DNA of 64,000 bases, taken from positions 124,001-188,000 of the forward strand of contig JANYHN010000021.1 of the NCBI GenBank assembly GCA_025359045.1, in the 5' to 3' direction. A program made the position numbers and the translations under genes. Positions 36,447-45,279 of this stretch are shown piece by piece. Numbering within the stretch: position 1 is the first letter of the stretch; each line of letters opens with the position of its first letter. Below the pieces are notes generated by a model. That model saw nothing but the letters and a program-made list of their open reading frames with translations. It was not told the origin of the DNA and ran no database searches. Origin of the DNA: Hyphomicrobiales bacterium (GTDB taxonomy: Bacteria > Pseudomonadota > Alphaproteobacteria > Rhizobiales > Aestuariivirgaceae).

Positions 36447-37880
36447 ATGACTGCTAAGACCAAACTTCAAGGATTGGCAACAGCCGCAGGCTTTGCTTTG
36501 GCCTTGTTTGTCGGGGGCGCCACAACCGCTTCCGCCGAAGACGTAACGCTCCATATGGCGGTGCCTGATTGGCCACCGACCCGCATTATGAAAAAATATT
36601 TCGATGAACAATACAAACCCCCATCGGGCAATAAGGTCATACTCGATGTTGATTTTATTCCGTGGCCTGATTTCTACACCCGTGTGAATGCTTCGCTCAC
36701 ATCAGGCGAAAAGAAATACAACATGTCGGTGGCCGATTCACAATGGCTCGGTGCATTTGTTGAAGGCGGATATTTCCGCAAAGTGAACGACTATATTGAG
36801 GCCGATCCGGCATTGGCCAAAACCATGGCCGATATTCATCCTTCATTCTATAATGCTTATTCAACATATCCTTACACCTCGAAAAACATTTACGGCTTCC
36901 CACAGTTTCCAGACGTTTTGGTGACCTATGGCCGTAAAGACATTCTGTGTGATGCAGGTGAGCAAGCGGCATTCCTAGCCAAGTTTAATTCTAAGCTCCC
37001 TTGCACCGGCGAAGAAATTGACGCCATGGATTGGACGGCTTTCGAAAATGTAGGCAAATTCTTCCAACGCAAGAAGGGCGAAATGCTGGCTGGTAAACCG
37101 CTTGACGATGATTTCTATGGCATCGCCTTCCAAGCTGGCAAAGGCTATGACTTCTCTTCGATGCAAATCAATGGATTTATTTGGCAAGAGGGTGGAGACA
37201 TCTGGGATGAAACAAAAATACCAGATGGCAAAGCTGAAGGCGTTGTAAACTCGCCCCAAGCGATCAAAGGTCTTGCTCATTACCTCAGCCTAATTCAATA
37301 TATGCCACCTGTCGCCAAGACCGGGACGATGGATATTTTCAAGTCCGACGAATTGTTCCGTGAAGGCAAAGTGGCCATGAACATTGACTGGATTGGTTTG
37401 GGCGAAGCTTCGCTTGATCCTAAGACATCAAAGGTCTCAGACAAGCTGGTGTTCGGTCTGCCACCCGGCACTAAAGGTGCAGATGGCAAGCTTGTCCGCT
37501 GGAACAATCTTGGCGGTCAACCCTTCGTGTTCACGACATGGAACAGCGATCTGCAAAACAAGGAAGGAATGGAGTTCGTGAAATGGTGGTTATCACCAGC
37601 CATCCAGAATCAGTTTGCGGCGGGCGGCGGACAATCGGCTGTGAAGTCGGTTTACTCTGATCCGAAATATGTGACTTATCGCCCTTGGAACCGGGCTTGG
37701 GCGGCAGCCTTGGATTGGCAAAAAGACGTGTGGCATGTTCCACAATTCTTTGAACTGCTGACCCAGCAACAAGACCAGTTCGACCTTGCCATTACTGGCA
37801 AGCAAGACGCCAAGACGACTTTGGATAATGTTGCGAAGTTCCAACAGGATCTTTTGTCGACTGCTGGGTTGATTAAGTAA
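36447..37880 (+). CDS. Sugar or polyol ABC transporter substrate-binding protein
   Basis: At 477 residues it is longer than the usual 420. A signal peptide (to about residue 31, ending ASA) precedes the mature start EDVTLHMAVPDWPP. Conserved family elements include LTSGEKKYNMSVADSQWLGAF and the aromatic-rich ligand cleft FIWQEGGDIWDE. The gene has a perfect AGGAGG site nine bases before ATG. It is followed by two hairpins that should keep its message more abundant than that of the permeases. Its ligand is unknown; the neighbouring kinase and dehydrogenases suggest a monosaccharide or polyol. Confidence 0.91.
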   Translation: MTAKTKLQGLATAAGFALALFVGGATTASAEDVTLHMAVPDWPPTRIMKKYFDEQYKPPSGNKVILDVDFIPWPDFYTRVNASLTSGEKKYNMSVADSQWLGAFVEGGYFRKVNDYIEADPALAKTMADIHPSFYNAYSTYPYTSKNIYGFPQFPDVLVTYGRKDILCDAGEQAAFLAKFNSKLPCTGEEIDAMDWTAFENVGKFFQRKKGEMLAGKPLDDDFYGIAFQAGKGYDFSSMQINGFIWQEGGDIWDETKIPDGKAEGVVNSPQAIKGLAHYLSLIQYMPPVAKTGTMDIFKSDELFREGKVAMNIDWIGLGEASLDPKTSKVSDKLVFGLPPGTKGADGKLVRWNNLGGQPFVFTTWNSDLQNKEGMEFVKWWLSPAIQNQFAAGGGQSAVKSVYSDPKYVTYRPWNRAWAAALDWQKDVWHVPQFFELLTQQQDQFDLAITGKQDAKTTLDNVAKFQQDLLSTAGLIK

Positions 37881-37885
37881 CGAAA

Positions 37886-37911
37886 AGTGCGTCACTGTTG
37901 GGTGACGCACT
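37886..37911 (+). promoter_or_regulatory. First of two tandem hairpins after the binding-protein gene
   Basis: AGTGCGTCAC (37886-37895) pairs perfectly over ten bases with GTGACGCACT (37902-37911) around TGTTGG. No T-run follows. It begins six bases after the stop codon and probably blocks 3' decay of the upstream message. Confidence 0.65.
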
Positions 37912-37923
37912 CAGAGCCAATTG

Positions 37924-37959
37924 CCGTCATGCCAGCATTTTGTGGCATGACGGATTTTT
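37924..37959 (+). terminator. Intrinsic terminator or attenuator between binding-protein and permease genes
   Basis: CCGTCATGCCA (37924-37934) pairs perfectly over eleven bases with TGGCATGACGG (37943-37953), and ATTTTT follows at once. The shape is that of an intrinsic terminator, here inside an apparent operon, so read-through to the permeases is likely partial. Confidence 0.7.
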
Positions 37960-38009
37960 GGAATTTCAATTCGAGTAAGTAACAAAGCTGAGAGACCCGG
38001 TCTTCCCCC

Positions 38010-39071
38010 ATGAGTGCCATAACGCCTACCACACCTGTCCCGGGCCTATTTGAAATACAGGCACATAACTGGAAACTCGCCATTCTCGTCGGGTTGATTG
38101 TTTCCGTCCTGTCAATGTTTGCGTTGCCGCCCGAGGCTGCCTTCTGGATCACAGGTGCGATGGCCGCCATGGTCGCCGCCGCTTTCGTCGTGAACGCCTA
38201 TCGCCGTCATTATTATGGTGGCTTGCTGGTGGCCCCGGCTATTGCTGTTTTATTTGTGATGAACATTTTTCCGTTGCTTTGGTCTTTAGGGCTCTCGTTT
38301 TTCGCTTATCAAAGCAATCAGCAAACTATCCGCTTTGTGGGTCTTACTAACTACACGAAAGTGCTGACAGACAGTTTGAAGGCGCCCGAAAACTGGGCCA
38401 ATCTCACCAACACCGCAATGTTCGTGGTGCTGACGGTGACCGCGCAAATGATCGTTGGGTTTCTCTTGGCACTGATGTTCGCGAAACAATTTCCGCTGCG
38501 CAAATATTTACTGATTCTGGTGCTCACGCCCATGATGCTTTCAGTCGTTGCGGCTGGCGTGTTCTTTTCATATTATTATGATCCTACTTTCGGCTTGCTG
38601 AGCTATTTCATCCGCCTATTTACCGGTGAACAATTCATATTAATGGACAACAAAGCCGGTGCTGTCGCGGGCATCGTGTTTGCCGACGCGTGGATGTGGT
38701 CACCTTTTGTGATGCTGCTCGTGCTGGCTGGTTTGGTGTCGGTGCCGAAATATTTATACGAAGCAGCAGCAATCGACCGGGTATCGGGATGGCGGCGTTT
38801 CTGGTCAATCACATTTCCTTATATTCGCGGGCTTCTCATGTTGGCGCTTTTGTTTCGCACCATCGAAGCCTTCAAAATGGCTGATCTCGTTATTCTGCTC
38901 ACCAAGGGCGGCAATGGCACCATGACAATTTCTTATCACTTGATCCGCATTGCCAATGAGCAAAACAAAACCAGCGAAGGAGCCGCTATTTCATATGTAA
39001 TGCTATTTATCGTGATCGTTCTGACCAATCTTTATCTTTATATCGCCAACAGACGCACAGAGGGGGCTTGA
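38010..39071 (+). CDS. Sugar ABC transporter permease, long N-terminus
   Basis: The 353-residue permease has the usual six-helix core plus two extra hydrophobic segments near residues 25-75 (LAILVGLIVSVLSMFALPP and the segment after it). The EAA loop reads EAAAIDRVSGWRRFWSITFP (about 250-269). The ATG has only a weak ribosome site after the terminator-like hairpin, in keeping with lower expression than the binding protein. The second permease follows with a near-overlap. The extra helices may contact the small membrane protein encoded at 41103, but that is conjecture. Confidence 0.9.
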   Translation: MSAITPTTPVPGLFEIQAHNWKLAILVGLIVSVLSMFALPPEAAFWITGAMAAMVAAAFVVNAYRRHYYGGLLVAPAIAVLFVMNIFPLLWSLGLSFFAYQSNQQTIRFVGLTNYTKVLTDSLKAPENWANLTNTAMFVVLTVTAQMIVGFLLALMFAKQFPLRKYLLILVLTPMMLSVVAAGVFFSYYYDPTFGLLSYFIRLFTGEQFILMDNKAGAVAGIVFADAWMWSPFVMLLVLAGLVSVPKYLYEAAAIDRVSGWRRFWSITFPYIRGLLMLALLFRTIEAFKMADLVILLTKGGNGTMTISYHLIRIANEQNKTSEGAAISYVMLFIVIVLTNLYLYIANRRTEGA

Positions 39072-39073
39072 AC

Positions 39074-40018
39074 ATGAGCAAAGCAACTTCAATCTGGGAA
39101 AAACTGGGCTTCCGCAAAGCTTCAGGAGTCAGCGAAGCTGGTTGGGGCCAAACGCTGTTTGCAGGCATCATTAGCCTGATCTATTTCTTGCCCGTGCTGC
39201 TGATTATTATCACTAGCTTTAAATTGCAAACAGAAGCCTTATCCATTCCACCCAAATTCATGCCGACCAATTTATTCGGACTGATCCCTGACGCTTACGT
39301 GTTTTCACCAACGCTCGAAAACTACACTTCGGTTTTCTCGCGCGCCATGACCTCTGGCGGTGTGGCGGAGAATACTGGCTTTGATCGCTATTTTTTCAAC
39401 TCTATCATGATTGCCAGTGTATCTGTCTTGCTGGCTTTGGTGATCGGCACCCTCGCGGCTTTCGGCTTTTCGCGCTATCCGCTGAAAGGCAACGACACTT
39501 ATTTGTTCGTTATTCTAACTACTCGCATGTTGCCTGCCATTGTTGTTATCATTCCCATCATATTGATGTTTCGCGTGACAGGACTTTCAGGTTCTTACCT
39601 TGGAATTATTATGCTTTACACCGCATTCAATCTGCCTTTCACGATATGGATGATGAAAAGCTTTTTTGACGAGTTGTCACTGGATGTGGAAGACGCAGCG
39701 CGCCTTGATGGCTCATCGGGTCTGAAAGTATTTTTCAAAATATGCCTGCCGCAAGTTCTCGCAGGTCTTGCAGCCACTTTCGTATTCGGGCTGATCCTCA
39801 CTTGGAACGAGTTCCTCTTTGCACTGCTCCTCACGGGCATTGATACGCGTACTGTTCCCGTTGCCATGAGCCAGGCTGTGGCTGGTGGTGGCATCGGCGT
39901 GTTGTGGGGATTGCTCGCCGCGATTGAAACGCTGTTTCTTATCCCCGTTTTCTTCGTCACCTTCTTCTTGCAAGATCACTTGTTGCGTGGCGTAACCTTC
40001 GGAACGGTGAAGCGCTGA
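39074..40018 (+). CDS. Sugar ABC transporter permease, MalG-type partner
   Basis: This 314-residue permease has six membrane helices and the EAA motif DAARLDGSSGLKVFFKICLP. The last residues HLLRGVTFGTVKR are typical of the MalG branch. The ATG at 39074 after AGAGGGGG is preferred; a TTG at 39068 overlaps the upstream stop. The stop TGA shares its last base with the ATG of ATPase B. Confidence 0.91.
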   Translation: MSKATSIWEKLGFRKASGVSEAGWGQTLFAGIISLIYFLPVLLIIITSFKLQTEALSIPPKFMPTNLFGLIPDAYVFSPTLENYTSVFSRAMTSGGVAENTGFDRYFFNSIMIASVSVLLALVIGTLAAFGFSRYPLKGNDTYLFVILTTRMLPAIVVIIPIILMFRVTGLSGSYLGIIMLYTAFNLPFTIWMMKSFFDELSLDVEDAARLDGSSGLKVFFKICLPQVLAGLAATFVFGLILTWNEFLFALLLTGIDTRTVPVAMSQAVAGGGIGVLWGLLAAIETLFLIPVFFVTFFLQDHLLRGVTFGTVKR

Positions 40019-41106
40019 TGTCGACGATTGAACTTAAACAAGCGACCAAAAAATATGGTGACTTTGTTGCCGCGCGGGATGTTGATCTTTCGGTGAAGAA
40101 AGGTGAAGTGGTTTGCCTTCTTGGGCCTTCGGGTTGCGGCAAAACCACAACATTGCGGATGATTGCTGGGCTTGAGCGCATCACATCTGGCGAAGTTATT
40201 GTGGCTGGCCAACGCATGAATGATTTGCCGCCTGAAAAGCGCGACATCGCCATGGTGTTCCAATTCTATGCGCTTTATCCAGCACTCACCGTCGGCGAAA
40301 ATATCGCCATGCCGCTGCATCATGAAAAGATTAGCGCAACGGAAATGAAATCCCGTGTCGATAAAGTCGCTGAAATTTTGCATCTTGGCTCGGTATTGAA
40401 CCGCCTGCCCGGTCAAGTGTCCGAAGGTGAAAAACAACGTGTTGCAGTCGCGCGCGCTATTGTGCGTGACCCCAATTGTTTTTTGTTTGACGAGCCGCTC
40501 TCGCGTCTTGATGTGGAGTTGCGCCATTCCATGCGCGGGCAGATCAAGCAGGTTCTTGCAAATCTGTCCAAGGCCACAGTGATTGTAACTCATGATCAGC
40601 TTGAAGCGCTGACCATGGCAGACCGCATCGCAATTATGAAGGACGGCATTATTGAACAAGTCGGCACGCCGCATGAGGTTTTTGCCAAGCCAGCTAATGT
40701 GTTTGTAGGAAGTTTCATCGGCACGCCTCAGATGAATTTAGTCGAAGCAAAATTGAGCAAATTTGAAAAAGGCAAAGCTTCAATCAATTTTAACGGTCAA
40801 GATATTGAGATTACAACGAATGAGCGGGTTGGAAAATTGAACTCTCCTAAAATCACGATTGGCATCCGCCCCCGTGCTTTCACGGCAGAGTCAAAAGCCA
40901 GTAATGAAAATATTCAAGCTGTGGCTGAACTGATTGAACCGATGGGAGCCGAAACGCTGGTGCACGCACGCACCAAAGGTGGCAATGACATTCGTGTTGT
41001 CGTGCCGCGAGAGAACCGGGTGAAAGTTGGCGAGGCGCTGCATCTGCGCCCTGATCCGGCACAGACCCATGTATTTGGCGAAAATGGAAAGGCGGTGCGC
41101 CTATGA
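40018..41106 (+). CDS. Sugar ABC transporter ATPase B, degenerate signature motif
   Basis: At 362 residues, it has Walker A GPSGCGKTT, Q-loop VFQFYALYP, Walker B CFLFDEPLSRLD and an intact switch His192 in VTHDQLEAL. The signature, normally LSGGQ, is VSEGEKQR (134-141), with the central Gly replaced by Glu136. This is the mirror image of ATPase A. In an A-B heterodimer one ATP site would have all catalytic motifs and the other would lack both the H-loop and the signature. A C-terminal regulatory domain follows (about 235-362). The gene overlaps its neighbours on both sides. Confidence 0.93.
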   Translation: MSTIELKQATKKYGDFVAARDVDLSVKKGEVVCLLGPSGCGKTTTLRMIAGLERITSGEVIVAGQRMNDLPPEKRDIAMVFQFYALYPALTVGENIAMPLHHEKISATEMKSRVDKVAEILHLGSVLNRLPGQVSEGEKQRVAVARAIVRDPNCFLFDEPLSRLDVELRHSMRGQIKQVLANLSKATVIVTHDQLEALTMADRIAIMKDGIIEQVGTPHEVFAKPANVFVGSFIGTPQMNLVEAKLSKFEKGKASINFNGQDIEITTNERVGKLNSPKITIGIRPRAFTAESKASNENIQAVAELIEPMGAETLVHARTKGGNDIRVVVPRENRVKVGEALHLRPDPAQTHVFGENGKAVRL

Positions 41107-41543
41107 GCGCTGAACCTGAAAAGGGCATGACATCAAAGCAAGCCTTCAAGATGGAATATTCCATAATTGGCTTGGGGTTGTTTGCGCTCGTCTTGATATT
41201 CCAACCTTTCAGCATTGGCTTATTTTCAATCGGCTGCATGTTGGTTGTATTGGCTGGTTTGGTGAACAACATTCTGCCTTTGGCGCAACCGGGCGTTAAA
41301 GTAAGCTCTGTCATCACAACGGCCATGGTTGTGGCGATGATTTTTTGCATTGTGTTGCTTGTCGCAATCTGGGCGGCTTATCTTTATGGCAAGTTCTTTC
41401 TCGCTGCGCCGAACCCCGATACGGCTGCCGGTAAAGTGATGTTGACTGCAACGCCGTTTTACCTGCACCCCTTTGTGGGGAGCGTGGCAGCAATTGCTGC
41501 AGCACTTGCAGGCGTAATCTGGTGGCGATCAAAAAAGGCGTAA
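41103..41543 (+). CDS. Small four-helix membrane protein of the transporter operon
   Basis: This 146-residue protein has four hydrophobic segments (roughly 17-33, 36-60, 66-95 and 118-138) and no recognised domain. It starts within the ATPase B stop and precedes the kinase gene. Two-ATPase transporters for glycerol in rhizobia also carry a small membrane protein gene (GlpU), so this may be an accessory subunit. Sequence relationship to GlpU was not established. It shows no charged catalytic motif, and its amino-acid make-up is typical of an inner-membrane protein. Confidence 0.8.
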   Translation: MSAEPEKGMTSKQAFKMEYSIIGLGLFALVLIFQPFSIGLFSIGCMLVVLAGLVNNILPLAQPGVKVSSVITTAMVVAMIFCIVLLVAIWAAYLYGKFFLAAPNPDTAAGKVMLTATPFYLHPFVGSVAAIAAALAGVIWWRSKKA

Positions 41544-41548
41544 ATTAA

Positions 41549-42493
41549 ATGCGCTATGATGTATCGGTTATCGGTCTTTATATCCTCGATGTTTTGGGGC
41601 GTCCTGTATCGCGCATTCCCGAAGGCGGCGGGGTTGATTTCATCGAAGAGATCAGACTGACCGTGGCGGGCACGGCAGGCGGGACGATTATTGACACTGC
41701 CAAATTGGGTTTAAAAAGCCTTGCCGTAGGTGCAGTGGGTGATGATGAAAAAGCCGATTGGGTTTTGGGACGCATGGAAAAACATGGCATTGACGTTTCA
41801 GCCATGCAGCGTCTGAAAGGCGTTCCAACATCTGCAACAATTCTAAATATTCGCCCCAATGGTGAGCGCCCGGCCTTGCATGTGCGCGGAGCGTCTGATC
41901 ATTTTGATGTGACTCCAGAAATGTATGATCAGGTGTTTGATACCCCGATCATTCACCTCGGCGGCACAGGGCTTTTGAAAAAACTCGACGGGCCAGCCAG
42001 TCTCACGCTTTTAAAAGAAGCAAAGAAACGCGGATCTATTGTAACTTTTGATCTTATTGCGGCCAATAGCGCAACTGCCAAAATCGTAAAGCCGCTTCTT
42101 CCTTTCATCGACTATTTTATGCCATCAATTGAAGAGGCCAAAGATATGTCGGGCATGAGAACGGCAGATGATTGCGCCAAATTCTATTTGGGCCTTGGCG
42201 CAAATTGTTGCGTTTTCACACTGGGCGGCGATGGCGCATATTATGCCCATAAAAATGGTACGCGCATCAATTCTCCGGCCTATGACGTGGAAGTGGTAGA
42301 TACAACCGGTTGTGGAGATGCGTTCGATGCAGGATTTATCGCAGCACTTCATCATAAAATGGATGTCGAAACATCGCTGCGTTTCGCCCAAGCCTCTGCA
42401 GGATTGGTCGCTACGGGTCTGGGTTCAGACGCGGGGATTATTTCTTTTGAACACACGCTTCAAACAATGAAGAATTGGAAGATTAAGCAATGA
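41549..42493 (+). CDS. PfkB-family carbohydrate kinase
   Basis: At 314 residues, this enzyme would phosphorylate the imported sugar with ATP. The second PfkB signature is clear as VVDTTGCGDAFDAGF, with the anion-hole Gly and catalytic Asp. The substrate region contains AGTAGGTIIDTAKLGLKSLAVG. Five bases separate it from the membrane-protein gene, and its stop overlaps the SDR start by four bases. Ribokinase-like relatives act on ribose, fructose, tagatose phosphate or similar sugars; the sequence does not decide among them. Confidence 0.92.
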   Translation: MRYDVSVIGLYILDVLGRPVSRIPEGGGVDFIEEIRLTVAGTAGGTIIDTAKLGLKSLAVGAVGDDEKADWVLGRMEKHGIDVSAMQRLKGVPTSATILNIRPNGERPALHVRGASDHFDVTPEMYDQVFDTPIIHLGGTGLLKKLDGPASLTLLKEAKKRGSIVTFDLIAANSATAKIVKPLLPFIDYFMPSIEEAKDMSGMRTADDCAKFYLGLGANCCVFTLGGDGAYYAHKNGTRINSPAYDVEVVDTTGCGDAFDAGFIAALHHKMDVETSLRFAQASAGLVATGLGSDAGIISFEHTLQTMKNWKIKQ

Positions 42494-43182
42494 GATTTGC
42501 AGGTAAACGGGCAATCGTCACAGGTGGCCTATCTGGCATAGGCAAAGCGGTGGTCAAGCGCATTGAGCGCGAGGGCGGCAAAGTTGCTGTTTGGGATATC
42601 AATGGAGGCATCAAAACCAATATTGCTGATTTCAATTCAGTGATGAGTGCTGCCGAGCAAACCATCAAGCAAATCGGCGGAATAGATATTCTTGTGAATA
42701 GTGCCGGCATCACCGGCCCCACAGTTCCCGTCACCGAATTTTCGGTTGAGGGTTGGGAGCAGACGATTGCAATTAATCTGAATGGAACTTTTTTCACCAA
42801 CAAAGCTGTTGTGCCCCACATGGTGGCTCAAAATTATGGTCGTATTGTCAATGTCGCATCGATCGCGGGCAAAGAGGGCAACCCCAACGCATCGGCCTAT
42901 TCCGCTTCAAAAGCCGGTGTGATTGGCTTTACAAAATCACTAGCCAAAGAATTGGCCAAAACCAACATCACGGTAAACGCGGTTACCCCCGCCGCTGTGC
43001 GTACGCCGATCTTCGATCAAATGCCGCAGGCACATATTGATTTCATGCTGGCCAAAATCCCCAAGGCGCGTTTTGGCACTGTTGATGAAGTGGCCAGCCT
43101 CATATGTTGGCTGGCTTCAGAAGAATGTTCGTTCTCGACTGGCGCCGTGTTTGATGTTTCAGGCGGTCGCGCCACTTATTGA
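42490..43182 (+). CDS. Short-chain dehydrogenase/reductase 1
   Basis: This 230-residue classical SDR has the cofactor motif TGGLSGIGKAV at the N-terminus, the NSAG motif and the catalytic YSASK (Tyr and Lys) with the upstream Ser in NVASIAG. The end (SFSTGAVFDVSGGRA) is typical of FabG-like sugar or alcohol dehydrogenases. The acidic residue after the second strand (VWDING) suggests NAD rather than NADP. It ends the long plus-strand operon and overlaps the convergent SDR 2 by seven bases. Confidence 0.92.
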   Translation: MRFAGKRAIVTGGLSGIGKAVVKRIEREGGKVAVWDINGGIKTNIADFNSVMSAAEQTIKQIGGIDILVNSAGITGPTVPVTEFSVEGWEQTIAINLNGTFFTNKAVVPHMVAQNYGRIVNVASIAGKEGNPNASAYSASKAGVIGFTKSLAKELAKTNITVNAVTPAAVRTPIFDQMPQAHIDFMLAKIPKARFGTVDEVASLICWLASEECSFSTGAVFDVSGGRATY

Positions 43183-43946
43183 GCGGTAAAACCACCGTCT
43201 ATGAGAATATCCTGACCCGTAACCAAATCCGAAGCTGAAGACGAAAGATACAAAATCAAATCAGCCACTTCCGTTGTCGTACCGAACCGTCCAAGCGGAA
43301 TCTTCGCCTTCATCGGATCACCCTTTTCAGGCTTGCCCCAAACCATCTCGCCCATCGGCGTCAATATCACTGTGGGGCAGACGGTGTTGGATTGAATATT
43401 GTGTTTGGCCCATTCAATCGTCATCACTTTAGTCAGCATGTTGAGCCCACCTTTGGACGCGCCATATGACCCATGATCGGCAAGCGCCATCACGCCAGAT
43501 TGCGACGACACATTAATAATCTTGCCCATGCGCTGTTTGATCATGTTTGGAACCAAAGCTTGCGCCAACAAAAATGGTGCGCGGAGGTTTACATTGATCG
43601 TCGTGTCCCAGCTTTCCATAGTGATGTCGAGTAGAGGCTGGTTAAGTGCAATGCCTGCGTTGTTCACGAGAATATCAATCGTGCCAAATTCGGCCAGCGC
43701 TGCCTTGGCAGCAAGACGTGGCCCATCGACTGTGCTCATATCGGCTGAAACCGCCAAGCATTTCCGCCCGGCTTTTTTTACAGCCGCCGTCACATCCTTC
43801 AACCCTTGTGCATCGCGGCCGACCACCACAAGATCAGCGCCCGCATCTGCCAAAACTTTGCAAGCTTCAAAGCCGATGCCCTTGGTCGCTCCCGTGACCA
43901 GTGCGCGCTTGCCCTCAAGGCTAAATCTTTTCACCCAGTCTGACAT
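43176..43946 (-). CDS. Short-chain dehydrogenase/reductase 2
   Basis: This 256-residue SDR has TGATKGIGFEA, NNAG, the catalytic Ser in NVSSQSG and YGASK. The loop VVGRDAQG after the second strand contains Arg, so NADP is a likely cofactor, in contrast to SDR 1. The sequence resembles xylulose reductases and carbonyl reductases of the DCXR type, which would fit a sugar pathway. It is divergent from the mutarotase gene, with 68 bases between them. Confidence 0.9.
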   Translation of the reverse strand: MSDWVKRFSLEGKRALVTGATKGIGFEACKVLADAGADLVVVGRDAQGLKDVTAAVKKAGRKCLAVSADMSTVDGPRLAAKAALAEFGTIDILVNNAGIALNQPLLDITMESWDTTINVNLRAPFLLAQALVPNMIKQRMGKIINVSSQSGVMALADHGSYGASKGGLNMLTKVMTIEWAKHNIQSNTVCPTVILTPMGEMVWGKPEKGDPMKAKIPLGRFGTTTEVADLILYLSSSASDLVTGQDILIDGGFTAQ

Positions 43947-44014
43947 TGCATTCCTCCTGATTTTTTACGATCATCATCCCAAGAAACACAAAGGTCAATA
44001 TTCAGGAGTGATCA

Positions 44015-44344
44015 ATGGAAAGAATGTGCAGAATTATTAATATCAAGCCCGAGATCATTCCTGACTACAAGCGTATCCATGCGGCTGTGTGGCCAGAGAT
44101 TCTGAAAGCTATCGCCGACAGCAATGTAAAAAACTATTCGATCTTTTTGCGTGAGCCCGAAAATCTTCTGATTTCCTATTGGGAATATCATGGCACGAAT
44201 TATGCCAAGGACATGGAAGACATCAAAAAAGCGCCGCGCATGCAGGAGTGGTGGGATATGACCGATCCGATGCAGACCCCGCTCGAAACGCGCGCGGCTG
44301 GCGAGTGGTGGGCCAGCACACAAGAGGTGTTTCACACGGATTAA
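44015..44344 (+). CDS. RhaM-family sugar mutarotase
   Basis: The 109-residue protein matches the L-rhamnose mutarotase family, which interconverts sugar anomers. His22 in YKRIHAAVWPEIL is the position of the proposed catalytic His of E. coli RhaM, and the closing WW of GEWWASTQEVFH is characteristic. CAGGAGTGATC before the ATG is its ribosome site. No rhamnose isomerase, kinase or aldolase is seen here, so the true sugar may differ from rhamnose. Confidence 0.88.
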   Translation: MERMCRIINIKPEIIPDYKRIHAAVWPEILKAIADSNVKNYSIFLREPENLLISYWEYHGTNYAKDMEDIKKAPRMQEWWDMTDPMQTPLETRAAGEWWASTQEVFHTD

Positions 44345-45270
44345 GACTTTTTGTTCTTTCCAAAAAAATTCCGTTCCAACTCGGCAAAAGCCCGTTGATA
44401 AACATTCATCTCAGTGTTCGGCATCAAAGTTAAATCATCTCGCGGGCTCGCCTCCCAATCACCCGTCCAAACGGCGAATGTGGTATTGTTTGCCGTCACA
44501 GGCCACAGCCTTGCGCCCGAAACATAATTAATCCATGGCAGTTCTGATTTTGTGATGCGATAGGAAAATGAGCGCTCGATATCATTCATGTGCAGCAGTT
44601 CTTCATTCAGATGACCAGCGCCAAAATAGAAATCCCGCACAGCCGAAACTTTGTCGGAACGATGTTTTTGCAGCATGTGCATCTTGGTGATGTCGCTGTG
44701 CCAAGCGCCCATGCCCGCAAAATCACGCATGATATTCCACACGCCATCAACGGGCGCTTTGATGACGCGAGAGGTCCAAACTTTGTTGGGCGAACCAGCT
44801 TTCCAACACGGAGCATCAATCGGCGTGGGTTTCATCGCTCTGATAATGGTGGCCAGTGATTTCCAATTCGACGCAAAGACATCGCGCGAAATAATTCGCT
44901 CATATTTTCCTTCATCACCCGGTGCTTCATCGAATGTCGCTGTCCACTCGGCAAAAGTCTGATTGGTGTGTGTAATCGGATAAAGCCGCAGGGTAGCCAG
45001 ATATTTCTTTACAGGAAAAGCGGGTTTTTCAAAATTATAAGTGAATGAATAATTGGCATCATCCAGCGCCAGCAAACGTTCACGAATATGCCCGCCATCA
45101 TGCGTGTGAAAAGAGCGCACACATCCCACCACATCGGCATCCAATCCGTTTTCAATTTTTGATTTTGCAATGGCGGGCGCCCAATTTGGCAAACCATTGA
45201 AGTCGCGCACCAAGCTCCAAACAGTCTGAACCGTAGCTTTCAAAACGATACTGGCATAGGCGCGAGCCAT
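44341..45270 (-). CDS. Protein with two SRPBCC (polyketide cyclase-like) domains
   Basis: The 309-residue protein is an internal duplication. Residues about 2-140 and 165-300 share the order VWSLVRDFNGLPNW / VWNIMRDFAGMGAW, then a central strand and then LYPIT / LWPVT with a conserved Trp (AEWTATF / AVWTGDW). This is the helix-grip START/SRPBCC fold, which binds hydrophobic or aromatic ligands; plant PR-10-like and polyketide cyclase-like members exist. No catalytic residue stands out. It lies 9 bases after the PEP-hydrolase gene on the same strand, with a GAGGTGACC site before ATG. Confidence 0.82.
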   Translation of the reverse strand: MARAYASIVLKATVQTVWSLVRDFNGLPNWAPAIAKSKIENGLDADVVGCVRSFHTHDGGHIRERLLALDDANYSFTYNFEKPAFPVKKYLATLRLYPITHTNQTFAEWTATFDEAPGDEGKYERIISRDVFASNWKSLATIIRAMKPTPIDAPCWKAGSPNKVWTSRVIKAPVDGVWNIMRDFAGMGAWHSDITKMHMLQKHRSDKVSAVRDFYFGAGHLNEELLHMNDIERSFSYRITKSELPWINYVSGARLWPVTANNTTFAVWTGDWEASPRDDLTLMPNTEMNVYQRAFAELERNFFGKNKKS

Positions 45271-45279
45271 GTGGTCACC

